Under the pieces are notes generated by a model. It worked only from the letters and a program-made list of their open reading frames with translations, did not search any database and had not been told where the DNA came from. From Anthostomella pinea (taxonomy: Eukaryota > Ascomycota > Sordariomycetes > Xylariales > Xylariaceae): a stretch of DNA of 64,000 nucleotides. Below, in pieces: positions 35,806 to 47,033 of this stretch. The stretch is from the NCBI GenBank assembly GCA_963556695.1, contig CAUWAG010000010.1:2976001-3040000 (forward strand). The letters are read 5' to 3'. Position 1 is the first letter of the stretch, and the number at the start of each line of letters is the position of its first letter. Both the position numbers and the translations under genes were made by a program.

Positions 35806-37538
35806 ATGGAACGTTTGCGACTCGAATCGGCTCCCAGCTCTCAATCTCCATCTTCATCCTTGACACCAATCTCCTTTCCCACAATTTCCCCCCTCCTTGT
35901 GAAACTGCAACTCCAGACTGAGTATGGTCCGCCTGATCACATGGATCCGCAAAGTCTCTGCGAGCTCCTAGGAGACAAGCTTGAGGACGCAAAATATGGG
36001 CTACTTTGCCTGAAAGAAGACCCGAGTACGTACAAATACTCGGTGAAGGACGCGTACGACCACCGTCTGGAGCACGTTCGCGACGGAGAAGGAACACAGC
36101 ATCCCCGTGCGCGAAATGTAGGCGATACACTTCTCTGGCAATCGGCGGCGGTCTCTGATGCGCTTATGTGGCCTATCGTCAGGCTGGACAATTGGAGTTC
36201 CATCGCAGCCCTTGCAAAGAAACAAAACGATCTTGCCAGGAAATATGAGGATGATATCGAAGTTTGCAAACGCCTCCCACGTGACTACGAGGAGGGTTTC
36301 TTGCTTCTTCTGGGGCACATCGTCTCGTCCTCTGAGGTCATATGCCGACAACTGCAATCAGGCATCTCAGCTTCCCCCGGTCTCCGGAAATTCTTCATGA
36401 GACAGAACAGCCGTATCATTGAACTTGAAGGACACATAAGAGAGAAGCCGAGCCCCATAGACAGGACAAGGGAAGAACCAGGTTGGTACAAGCTCTCGAT
36501 TGCTTGACAAAGGTAGACAAGATGTCCGTGATTGGGTTCTTTTCCGCTATAGGAGAGCTGGAAAGATGCATTCAGAGCACGGACGTCCGGAAATCGCTTG
36601 ATAGCTGGAGCATGGCCCGCATCTCGGGTCTTGCTGTGCTAGCAGAGGTCCATTACCAGGTGGAAAGATTCTAGCCTTGGCTTCACGGCGGCAATGGAAG
36701 AACAGGAGAAACACCTATCCGAAACTGTAGACGAAGAGCTTAAACAATCACGCTCTATGGTGAAGGGCAAGGCTCTGCAAGGTGTTGCCATCCAGGGATT
36801 GGCTGCTGATGGGCATTTAGACTATCCCTCCGATAAGGCTCTTACAAAAGATATGAGCATGACCATGATAGCTTCCCAAAAGCGATTGAAAGACTTATGG
36901 AAAGCGATAGTGCAAAACATGGAAAAGAAGGGATGTATGACGCCTGCCCTGCTTGAAATCCTATCCTCCGCGAGACCTCTCGGGACCAGATGGGAAGAGA
37001 CGGCGAGAAAGAAGCTTTTTGATAAGTCATCGCCTGATTAGAGATCAGGAAAAGACCAAGATTCTCTCGGGCACATTCCCCAGGGCCCCGAGGAGGTTAT
37101 CAAAGGCCGTAATTTTCACACCAAACCGCCCAAAGAGAAGAGAAGACCAGAGGTACCGCGGAACAGAGAAACGGTGACCGAGTGGAGCCCGAAGACGACG
37201 AAGACGAGCAAGAAGACAAGCGGATACCGATCAGCAAACGTGCAATTGACGTATTCCTTGAGATATTTAGCATTCCGGCCCGCCAAACTCCCCCGGGTGG
37301 TGTGTGTTGAAGGTAACTCCTGCACATGATGACTTCGATCGGGTTTACCTACATCCACGTGGGACTCCCCGAGTATCGGTTCACGCCGATGGAGAAGATA
37401 CCGTTAGCCGTAAAGGGCATCATTTTTCACAACCCCCACGGCCCTACCATTCCGATTCAGTGGGCGAGAGGCACGGGGCGACGACTGGGACGGGCATATG
37501 GCTGGGATGCCGACGCGTTCAAGCTGCAACAAGGATAG
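35806..37538 (+). pseudogene. decayed member of the same large fungal family (copy B)
   Basis: ATG 35806 opens a 233-codon frame (SLCELLGDKLEDAKYGLLCLKEDP, with DYEEGFLLLLGHIV). The protein continues in another frame at about 36483-36671 (SVIGFFSAIGELERCIQS, SLDSWSMARISGL), then at 36694-37038 (MEEQEKHLSETVDEELKQ), then about 37180-37310 (acidic stretch, RAIDVFLEIFSIPARQTPPG). It ends at 37326-37538 with GIIFHNPHGPTIP and GRRLGRAYGWDADAF. Lesions: a frameshift near 36480, TAG at 36672-36674 (where the family pattern suggests Gln before Pro-Trp), a frameshift near 36685, TAG at 37039-37041, and a further frame change near 37200. The C-terminal signature is shared with copy A at 20509-23435. 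Confidence 0.6.
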
Positions 37539-37741
37539 TAATCAGATACACCTAGATGCTGGCTTCCGGTATAAGAGATAAAGTGAACTGGTACAAATAT
37601 ATGCTCATGCGATGATACGACTCTCTGGAGTGAATATTCTGTCGCGGCGCAGCCCATTCCGCTCGACCAAAGGTTGTCGGTAACATTAAAAATTTGCTCT
37701 ACTAACGCGCCACTTAGCCCGAAAGAAGATCCAAGTACAGC

Positions 37742-39112
37742 CTAAGAATCATACGCATAACATAAGTACGAGTTCTTCGTGTCCATGATATCCGCGATCG
37801 TCAGGTCCGGAAGAATGCCGTAACTCGTCAGTTGATGGGTAAGAGTCACCTCGCTTCCAGGATCGCCCATTGTTTTTGGGGCCCTATTATAAAATGTCAG
37901 CATCTTTTTAGTTAAACTATTTAAAAGATGAAAGACTCACGGAACATCAGCCGGTCGTGCGGCACCAAAGATGGCAGCCAAGATAGCCTCTAAGTTCGTG
38001 CCATCGTAGGCGGGCAGAGTGCGCGGTAGTTCGGATGTGATGTTCAGGCCCTCTATGTCAACGATGTGGCCCGATGGAAACGGGTACGAGAAGTTCAGGA
38101 CGTTGTTGCCGCCGATCTCGGTGTAGCGCGTAGAGGTGTCGTTCTCCTGCCAGTCCGCCCAGAGCTTGTCGAGAAAGCCGTAGTGCATGTAGAAGATAGG
38201 GTCGCCGGGACTGGCGACCGTGTCAACCATCTAAGTTATTTGCCCAGGGTCAGATATTGGACGTGTAAGTGAAGTATATTCGAAAGATTTCAGGCTTACC
38301 AGGCCCCAGACGCCGCCGTGACCGAAGCTGTGCGGCCCAGCTTCAACGCAGTGCCAGAAGTCCACAAAGTTGGTGGGCGCCATGCACGCCGCGACGACAA
38401 TGGGGTCTGAGCCATGCTGTGCAACGCCACTCTCGCCCTCATCCGAGACGGCGCGTGTGATGCAGTTCGGCGCGATGGTGTAGCCTGGGCCGATCGCGAC
38501 AGTGTGGTTTGTGAATGGCCCATCCACTACACAGCCTAAGGTGCCATTGCCATTGCCTCCAAAGCCGGTGACGGGGTCGAGCAAGTCGGAGCCCAGTATG
38601 TTCTCAGCATCTGTCACTTCGTCCTAGTAGGGTTGCGCGCCTGTGTAGCCGCACAGTGCGATGAGCTGATGCTCGTGCGCGCAGATGAAGTAGCTGTGCC
38701 AGGGCAGAAATTGGCCGACCCAGTGTATGTTTTCGGTCTGTGAGGCGTGGACGCTTTGGAGCTCGTCGAATTTGGTCTCTGCGCCGCGGATGCCCAGGTC
38801 GGCTGGTAGTTTTTGCAGGCAGAGCTCGGCATCGATGTTGGCTTTCTTTTCAGTTGTGTTAAGGGATTGCCTGCGAGAAATTGTTAGCTACGTGAATCCT
38901 CTAGTAGATACCGAAAGACTCTATGCTATTTCCTATATAGATAGAGTTTTGGAAGTCCGCGCTGATGCAGAAGCAACCTACCATGACTTCCTGACCCGCG
39001 GAGAAGAGCACTTGTTCAAATATATACCATTGACTTCCGTAGTGGTTGTTGTCGCTGGTGCTGCAAGAGAAATGCCCGCAAAGAGCAGACTTATGGTTGT
39101 GATGCTCAACAT
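37742..39112 (-). pseudogene. secreted tyrosinase with a single in-frame TAG
   Basis: Four exons fit exactly: 39112-38982, 38870-38300, 38230-37941 and 37883-37742; introns are 111, 69 and 57 nt and the total is 377 codons. The signal peptide is MLSITTISLLFAGISLA. Copper site A is visible around IHWVGQFLPWHSYF, copper site B as GPHSFGHGGVWG with the third ligand in DPIFYMHYGFLDKLW. The frame is complete except for TAG at 38626-38624 (codon 126). It sits after TGAQPY, where tyrosinases have Trp (PYWD). TGG to TAG means C to T in a CpA context on the other strand. Tyrosinases oxidise phenols to quinones, as in pigment formation. Either a fresh nonsense allele or a sequencing error; everything else looks functional. 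Confidence 0.85.
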
Positions 39113-41224
39113 AATGGGATCAGAGAAAGACAGCTTCTGAAGAACACCCGAGTGACACCGAAGTTTCATCCTGCATGTACTTCTCCAACGATTCGACAAG
39201 TGGAAAGACTTATCAGCCCAAAACGAATAGCGTTCTCCGGCAAAGCGATATCTAACAAGTGGACGGCGTTATTAGCAGGAAGGGCAGAATGGATAAGCAT
39301 CCACAGGGACAAAATAGCCTGATGTCCCTTCGCTCTACTTATAGAAGATTTACCAGATGTAGGTAGCGTGGAAAGCTGACACGAGATGAAACTCGAACGG
39401 GCTTGGCCTAGAGCTGATTACCCAGATACTGACCGGGGGATACCGTGGGCATGGGCAGGTGTTTGCGATCGTATGTAACATTGTGATCGCATATCTGCCA
39501 CGTCCTTGTGTCCACCGCCACCCTCCATGTTCTAGAAGCCACTTAGAACACACCTTGAAGATCTGACCGTACGATGCTTACAAATATATTTATAGACTCT
39601 ATCTCGACAAGAGATTGATGATTCCCGTCTAACTATGTAACGCTTACGCTGAGCCACACTCTTTATAAGCGCCTGCCAAAATGCCTTCTCACCAACTGAA
39701 CTCCCCTCTTGCTCTATCAAAACAGACCCCTCAGTGGCTCTTCAGCTTGAAGACTTTCCCCTGCATCACGGCGGATTTCAAAATATTCTCACAATCTTCT
39801 GGCCGCACCCTCGCGATCCAGATATATTGACTAGCTCGCGTGGGTTACAAGTGTAACGTTGGGTACCATGCAACACGATCCAAGCCATCATCTAAGCTAG
39901 AAGACTGTTCCTCGACAGACCCTTCGGCAAGCACAAAATCAGCCATCTCAAGAGCGTTCTAAGAGCTTCTGAAGATCAAGACGGCACGTATGGTCTGTGG
40001 TGGAAGAAACTTAAACAGCCATAGATCACTCAAAACCTGGTACTCCCTGCCGATGGTTATTGCGGTGCCTCTAGCCGTGTCACTTGCCGGGAATATGTGT
40101 ACGAAAACTCTTGCTCACTATAGATGTGGTGGAATTCGCCACCGTCAGGGACAAGCCTGTTCAGAACACACATTTGTTTGTCCTTTATTTATTTACGTTG
40201 TCTTGTCAGTGCTAAGAAACGGGTGCTAACACCTCTGGCGCTTATGTCGGTATGCCCTGCCGGCATGATGAGTTACTTCGGCTTGACTTGCAGTATCTTT
40301 CATAAAAGTTATGTGCTGCATGAGAGGCCGGAACAAACACGAACCCAAACTTCTTCATTCGATTCCTAACAGTCTCTTCTATTCCTCTAATCAACCTTCC
40401 ACTCTGAAGCGGGCAGAAGAGACGAGGGTGACGAGGATAATGACGCCGAGGACGTGGACGGTGACGGTGAATCAACGGATACAGATGACCGAGATACGGT
40501 TGAAGACGGCGATATCCATGATGAAGAAGACAGCGAGCTAGAAGCCCCATGCTTCAACCATGCTGACGAGCATATGAGGCAGACTAATGAGAAGATCCAC
40601 GGGTCCGGAGCACTCCAGAGCGACAGTGATTCACAGCAGTGATCTTCTCATTAGTCTGCCTCATGTGCTCGCAATCTACGTACATTGCACAAATATCTAA
40701 TCTTGTTGTAGTGTAGGTCTCCAATGAACTTGCCATTGCTTCTTACAAGAACGAAGTGAAGTCATCTAAAGCATGCAGCATTCAGAAAAGACCCATGTTT
40801 TCAGGTTGAAGTGGGAGCCTCAGTGGACGCTTGCTACTCGACCCTGGAGCAGTGAGGGGCCTCGAGCTGGAGATGACCTCGGATGTTTGGCGGGTAAGAT
40901 TCAGCATACGATAGCAAGGCAGTGACAATAGTTTTTAGGCAATGTCTAGATATGTGCGATTAACACACCTATCGGCTCATGAATTACGAGACTTCATTAA
41001 TCCATAAGACGATGATTCTGACAGAAGTTTATTAGTTGTTAGTGCTCTTATCTATAGGAGGCCGAGATCAGGGGGTTTGTTCCCCACCAACACCACACAC
41101 CTTATCTCGACTCCACATCGGCATTGTCTATATTCGCCGGGAGCATGCACTATAGGTACCGTCAAACATACCGTCAAGTTTTTGAGCGCGGGACAAAGGA
41201 CAAACCCCAATATTCGTACAGGCA
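39113..41224. other. intergenic, contains the inverted repeat at 40568
   Basis: No full gene is seen. From about 40410 to 40642 (+) an acidic frame rich in Asp/Glu (ESTDTDDRDTVEDGDIHDEE) lacks an ATG and a recognisable partner; it may be a relic exon. Its end overlaps the left arm of the inverted repeat listed separately. The last few hundred bases are the promoter side of the permease. Confidence 0.35.
40568..40670. repeat. near-perfect 30-bp inverted repeat, 43-bp loop
   Basis: Left arm 40568-40597 begins GAGCATATGAGGCAG and right arm 40641-40670 is its reverse complement with one mismatch in 30 (CATATG against CACATG). The 43-bp loop between them is unrelated. A single strand would fold into a long hairpin. 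No direct repeat of a target site is obvious on its flanks. Confidence 0.85.
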
Positions 41225-42908
41225 ATGGAATCAACCAAAGACCATAAGCTGCCAGATGGCACACTGCGCCCAACGCCATCGGTCGGCACCGCCGAGAAGA
41301 ACATCAACGCATCGGGCCACGAGCAGCAGCTCTCGCGCCGCTTCAATCTACTCTCCGCCGCGGGCATCGGGCTAGTTGTCGGCAACGTCTGGCCTGCCAT
41401 CGGCGGCTCGATCCTCGTCGCCATCTTCAACGGCGGTCCGCCGGGCGTGCTGTATGAGTTCATCGCCGTGTCCGTCTTCTACTGGGCGGTAGCAGCCAGC
41501 ATAGCCGAGCTAGCGAGCGCCATCCCGTCCTCGGCGGGCGTCTATCACTGGGCTTCTGTGACGCCTGGTCCCCGATGGGGCCGCGTCGTTGGCTTCTTCG
41601 CTGGCTGGTGGAATTATCTTGCGGTACGTATAAAAACATCCCGTCCCAAGATCCTGAGTCTTGTATTCGGGAACAAGCTTTGTTGTTCCCTTTCCTTCTT
41701 CATTTAGAACATGGCCCTACGGGTTTAAGGATGGGATGTTAACGTATACGCAGTGGGTGCTCGGCGCGGCGAGCATGGCGGCCATTCTTGGGAACACGGT
41801 GGTCCAGATGTACGCGGTCAACCATGCTGGGTTTGAGGCGCGGCCGTGGCATGTTTTCATCGTCTACATCATCTCGACTTGGATGGCCTGTGCTGCGGTG
41901 TGTCTGGCAAACGGCGCGATGCCACTTCTAAACAAGATCGGCGTGTTCGCAGTCCTCGGCGGCTTTCTCATAACGGTCGTTGTGCTAGCTGCCATGCCCG
42001 GCCGCGGCGGTCGTCCACCTCATGCAAGCTCGTCATTCGTGTGGAAGGATTGGACGGCAGATATCGGGTACCCGAACGGGTTCGTCTTCGTGGCCGGCAT
42101 GCTGAACGGCGCGTTCGCGGTCGGGCCTGTTGACGCCACGACGCACCTCGCCGAGGAGGTCCCATCCCCGCAACGGAATATTCCCATCGCCATTGCCATG
42201 CAGGTCGTCGTCGGCTTTGTGACTGGGCTCTGCTATCTGGTGGCGCTGATGTACGCCATCAACGACTACGATGCCCTTTTCGACTCTCCTTATCCCATCG
42301 CCGAGATCTATCGGCAGGCCACGGGCTCCGCGGCCGGAGCGACAGGGTTGCTAGCCCTCGTCATGATCTGTATCGGTCTGAACGTCATCGGCTCCTATAT
42401 CACCTGTGGCCGTACACTCTGGGCGCTGGCCCGCGATGGCGCGACGCCTGCTCCCAAGATTCTAGCCAGGATCAGTCCCAGATTCGACGTGCCGATCTGG
42501 TCGACGATTACAACGGCTGTACTCGTCACTCTCCTAGGCTGCATCTACATCGGAAGCACTACCGCCTTCAACGCGTTTGTTGGAAGCTTCATCTTGCTTT
42601 CCAGCAGTTCTTTTCTCGCCGCGATTCTGCCAAACCTCCTGACTGGCAGGAAGAATATCGTATACGGCCCATTCCGTCTCCGCGGCAGGATCGGGTTTAC
42701 CTTGAACAGCATTTCATGCGCATATATGCTCGTCTGGTTTGTCATCTACTGTTTCCCGTACAGCCTGCCGACGGATGCCGGAAGCATGAACTATGCATGC
42801 TTGATCTGGGGAGGTCTGACCGCGTTTGTTGCGCTCTGGTGGTTTGGTTGGGCCAGAAAGGGGTACGAGGGACCAAGGACGATTGGGGGTGTCACGTCCG
42901 AGGTGTAA
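41225..42908 (+). CDS. APC-superfamily permease (choline/GABA/amino-acid type)
   Basis: Two exons, 41225-41623 and 41754-42908, joined in phase across a 130-nt intron (GTACGT..ACGCAG); 517 residues, usual for this group. A polar N terminus precedes about twelve hydrophobic segments. Landmarks: FNLLSAAGIGLVVGNVWPAIG (first helix), ELASAIPSSAGVYHW (helix 3 region), the DATTHLAEEVPSPQRNIP loop diagnostic of fungal APC permeases, and GRTLWALARDGATP. Such plasma-membrane carriers import choline, GABA, ethanolamine or amino acids; the substrate cannot be read from sequence alone. It is an intact gene among relics. No neighbour suggests a pathway. Confidence 0.9.
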
Positions 42909-43522
42909 GGCATGGGTTCTGCACCCTCGTCGTGAGTAGCACGCATTTGTGAACCCACTGTTGATTGGGATCTCTGCCGCGGGACTTCGTGTTCCTAAAC
43001 CAGCAGATTGAGAGATGGTATCGATGTGGAATAAATTCAGGCTCTGCCGCAACCTTGAGCAAATTAACGACTTTTTGCTTATTGTTCGTGGCTCATGGCT
43101 GAACTCTGTTCATATTCTCGTCTGTACCGCGGGAATTTGTGAAGCCATTTCGACAGTTAAAGGAGCGTGGCCACTGTATCTCCCGTCCCCTCCAACATGC
43201 TGGTGGCACGGGTGCTGGCATGTAAGCGGTGTAGCTGTTCGTTTGTTGTATCAAACGGAGCCTCCTTCTTTGAGTTTGACTTCCGACCATCCAGGTCTCA
43301 CCTCGAGGAAGCTTTCTTCTGACACCATTGTTCAACCACAGTGCGTGTTGCTGGCAATACCATTATCATCTCGATTAGCTCGACTATCTCGACTCCCTCG
43401 ACTTCCGCGGCTAGCTCGACTTCCGCGGCGACCTCGATTCCTTCGACTCCCGATTACCTCGAGTCCCCGACGATCTCGACTCCACCGATAATCTCGATTA
43501 CAAGCTCTCATGGTCTTCGACT
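42909..43522. other. gap between permease and SET gene
   Basis: Permease 3' flank, then unique sequence to about 43367, then the degenerate TCGA-type repeat just before the SET gene. No supportable coding frame. Confidence 0.4.
43368..43500. repeat. degenerate short-period repeat (TCGACTxCCxCGG-like)
   Basis: About ten imperfect units of roughly 12 bp built on CTCGAYT, for example CTCGACTATCTCGACTCCC and CTAGCTCGACTTCCGCGG. It ends about 20 bp before the ATG of the SET gene, so it lies in its 5' leader or promoter. One strand would read Ser/Thr-rich, the shifted frame Arg/Leu/Pro-rich; neither looks like real protein. Confidence 0.6.
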
Positions 43523-44311
43523 ATGTCTTCAACTTTGAATGCCTACAGTGTTCCCGCGAGTACGCAAAGCCTGCTCACACACGTCTTCTCTCAACCAGCA
43601 TTCATGCCTAGCATGCAGCCCTTCGAGAAACGCCCCCGGCTTTCCGAGCTGCGCACCCGAGTGGAGCTCGTGACCATGAAGCTCGACTTCACCATGGAGC
43701 CCCCCGCTATCAGGGAGGCCATAGGCCGCAGCATCAACCGGTCCTGGGAGGCCTACACCGAAGGATCCGTGGGCCCGAGCGACTTCATACGCACCCCCTT
43801 GGGTGCGCCCTTCGAAATCGCCTCGATCAACGGCAAAGGCCGCGGCCTGATTGCCAGTCGCATCATCAACGCCGGCGAAGTCATCTTGGAAGACTCTCCC
43901 GTCCTCCTTCTCCCTTTCAAAGCTGCCAGCGATCTAATTTTCCTGCTCCTGCCCCGAAAGGCTCTGGAGGCCTTGCTACTGCTCCACAACGCGCACCCCA
44001 ATGAGGGGAAATACACCGTCATGATGGATATCCCTGTTCATCACCTTCTGGATCAGCTCAGCGGCGTGCTGTCCACCAACGCCTTTGAAGGGGATTGACC
44101 TTACGGGGAAATTGGAGTCCTGCTCCTTACCGGCTCACTGTTCAACCACTCGGACAAACCGAACGTGGATCGATCGTGGAACGCCCCAAAGGAGAAGATG
44201 GTCTTCACAAGCTCGCGGAACATTCGGAAAGGAGAGGAGCTTGTCCATGATTACCTGCCCCAGATAGGCGGCAGCTCGCGAGCCGAGCTTCTCCAGAAGT
44301 ATGGCATCTAA
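43523..44311 (+). pseudogene. SET-domain protein with one in-frame TGA
   Basis: ATG 43523 opens a frame that runs 191 codons to TGA at 44096-44098 and then continues in the very same frame to TAA at 44309-44311. Before the stop lies FEIASINGKGRGLIASRIINAGEVI, the N-terminal SET motif. After it lie FNHSDKPNV (the NHS..PN motif) and IRKGEELVHDYL (cofactor/pseudoknot motif). Read through, the protein has 262 codons, a normal size for the small fungal SET proteins. There is no splice site near the TGA. It is probably CGA changed to TGA by C-to-T, or a sequencing error. SET proteins transfer methyl groups to lysines; the substrate is not predictable. Confidence 0.75.
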
Positions 44312-45594
44312 TTTCCACAAGACAATGGCGAGGAAAATGGTCTTGGGTACGAGACACAGATCTTCATCACTTGGTTTGAGGAACAGATTAGTGTTATCAC
44401 TAGAGAGTTGGCAACTCGTTCTTGAGACAACCTGCTGTCCGCGATTGGGCTTTTATGGCGAATGGAAGAGCCGCCACAGGTTCATAGATTTTATGCAATT
44501 TCATTGATGGTCACAGTCGTTCTCTTCTTACATCACCTTCAATGGATGGGGCAAGTCTAATCAGGATAAACTTCAAGGAAGCCGAGGATATTTACCGCAT
44601 AAGAACCGAGGTGAAGTGGCATTTTACCGTATGAGATGCATTCGCGACGGGACATGGTAGTCAGTTCATTCTGGACTATACCCGAAGTCGGAGTCGCTAG
44701 GTCAAATAGAACCGTTGAGTAGCTCATTCTGGAAGAGATGAACCTGGCCATGAGGCACGTTCGCCTCTTTCCCCTAGAGCCCCCCGAAAGGCCACTCAGG
44801 GCAGAGGTCAAAGTCAAGAAAGGGCCTCAGGACCTTCGTGTCCGAGAGTGGCGGGGACTTCGTAGTAGAGAATGGTCTCAACCGTGCAGGGCAAGGCGGC
44901 TCCGCAAAGACTTCGTGAACGAGTACTTCAGTGAGCTGGAAACCACCCGAGTGGACTAGCAACGGCATTCAAACAAGATGTCTTCAGGTGGGCAGAGCGA
45001 GCCTTCTGGGCAAGTTGGTAAAGGCTGAGTAAATGACTGGGGCGAACGAGTTTGATCACCGTATTATTTGTCAGTCGCATGATTGCGCGAAGTGATTACC
45101 ACGTTGGCCAGTTACCCAGAGAAAAGTAGGATAAGATACATATGAAGACCTTGCACACATGCTGCTTGGCCCTGGGACGCCTTCTGGGGGCTTTTCTCTT
45201 GCTTCTATGTTGACTAACATGGAATTGGCTCAGACTTGAATATACGCTATAGTATTGGAATACTCTGAATGCACTTTGATTGAACTTCTGTTGAGAAGTA
45301 AGAACCTAGAGGCTCTGCAGACGATGGGGGCCTCTCAGACTCCTAAGCGCGGAGAGTCCGTGGGACCTAAAATCCCAGACTGTTTATAGCAGAATCTTCA
45401 CAGTGCTGGAGCACTGTTGATTCACGACCAACCAGGGCTATTTGTTTTCACACAACTCGTCTAAAGATATCCACTTTTCAGTAAATTTCCATCTGCACTT
45501 TTCCCGACGCGTCTTGTAATTACTGTCCCCTTCCAGGCTCCGTCCGTATGCGCTTACGCGACGATGAACAGCTAGGAATTGATCACGACGCTGC
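44312..45594. other. intergenic, no gene seen
   Basis: Contains a 73-codon ATG frame at 44738-44959 (+), basic and without recognisable motif, which I would not call a gene. The rest is moderately AT-rich unique sequence. Confidence 0.35.
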
Positions 45595-46220
45595 GTGCGT
45601 ATCGGCGCGCGACTGGGGGGTTCCTGGCCTGGCTCAGACAAACGGCCGAGAAAAACCAGCACGAAGACGACTGCCAATACTGAGACGACGATTGGCAAGA
45701 CGAAGACAACCGCGCCCACCAAGAAGGCTACGCCTGGCAAGTCGCCTGCGAAGACCGAGACGCCGACCAAACGAGCGAAGACTGCGAGCGAGGCAAAGAA
45801 GACCAAGCGAAAAGTCGGCAGCAAGGCCGGCAAGGCGGAGGGCAGCAAGGCAATAGAAAGTTCACGACGAAAGAATTCGTCAACCAGGCACGCCTTGTTT
45901 CTGCTGCGGGCGCGGCTGTGCCACATGCTCGACTCCAGCAAGTACGAAAGGCCATTGATCAACGACGCCGAGCGGACCGATGGCGCACGCCACTACGGAA
46001 ATACCACGGAAGAAAAGAGGTCTTCACATGGGCATTTTGTTACGGTACTAGAGGACTACCTCAGTCTTCTCCAGCCCAATCTTCAGCGCGTTCCAACACC
46101 GTTACCGCTGAAGGAGGAGTAATCCCGAGGCAACATTTTTGCAGTAAGTACAGCTCCAGCAAACTTGAACTTCATGCTAATAGGCTGTTCAATCTGGTAG
46201 CCACCGCCCACACCCAACGA

Positions 46221-46937
46221 ATGATACAGCGACTCTACACCACAAGGGACGACAACGCTGCTGAGAAGTGGAGCTATGAGCAGGACTGCTTACTCGGGCT
46301 TGTCGATGGGGGCGTTCACCCTATAGTCATGAAGAAGTCGAAAGGAAGCAAGTCAACGCGTCACAGGATTGGGTTCGCGTGCCAACCTGAAGTCACCAGT
46401 GGATCCTTGGGTTCCACAGAGACGTCCGAACTGACGCCCAACTTCATGATCACGCGCGAGGGCATGATGGCAGAGTGCAAGAAGCTCGTCTGTGGCGAAG
46501 GAGGCTATACTGCCGACGGCCAGCTGAACAAAAAGGAGCTGATAGAGATGTTCAAGGGCGTCGCACGGCCTAAGGCTTATATAACTTTCCGCAACAAGTT
46601 CAAAGAAGAAGCGGGCGCCGACATCGATTCCGCGGGAGCAAACCCCATCCCTCATAGCCCCTTTGGAAGGGGTCCGGAAACTGATCGCCCTCTTTACGGG
46701 AGTGCCGCCGGCGACCAAACGGGGAAACCTACTTTCTACTCCTTCAAGTCATCCACTGCGTCCGCGACCCTGGAGAAAGCCATCATGGATTTTCTTCGCG
46801 AGACCTACACCTTTCGACATGGTTATGAGGAGGCACTGGTAGCCCTCCTGAACTGGGCTTACTTCTACGAAGATGCTTCTCGGCCAGTCTCGTTCCGCAC
46901 CACCATCAAGTCCTTCAACTTCACCAATGGCCAATAG
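46221..46937 (+). CDS. hypothetical protein within the split DUF6604 locus
   Basis: ATG-initiated frame of 238 residues (MIQRLYTTRDDNAAEKW) that also stays open upstream. It contains MAECKKLVCGEGGYTADGQL, KKELIEMFKGVARPKAY and an ending with TIKSFNFTNGQ. The composition is like a globular soluble protein. I recognise no family. It lies between the two DUF6604-like pieces on the same strand and could be an exon of one spliced gene or part of an inserted segment. Confidence 0.35.
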   Translation: MIQRLYTTRDDNAAEKWSYEQDCLLGLVDGGVHPIVMKKSKGSKSTRHRIGFACQPEVTSGSLGSTETSELTPNFMITREGMMAECKKLVCGEGGYTADGQLNKKELIEMFKGVARPKAYITFRNKFKEEAGADIDSAGANPIPHSPFGRGPETDRPLYGSAAGDQTGKPTFYSFKSSTASATLEKAIMDFLRETYTFRHGYEEALVALLNWAYFYEDASRPVSFRTTIKSFNFTNGQ

Positions 46938-47033
46938 TGCAGCACTATCAACCGGTTCTTCTCAGTCCAACAATGTCTTCGGTCAACTGTCCGCATTCCG
47001 CAGCTGGCCAGCAGGCGCCTGGAACGCCTTCAT

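Noticed and set aside
43015..43491. Ser/Thr- or Arg/Pro-rich protein over the 43.4-kb repeat
   Set aside because: Frames arise from the short-period repeat; no ATG-led globular part.
37742..44311. Secondary-metabolite or pigment cluster around tyrosinase, permease and SET gene
   Set aside because: No synthase, P450, transcription factor or other tailoring gene is present; neighbours are relics.
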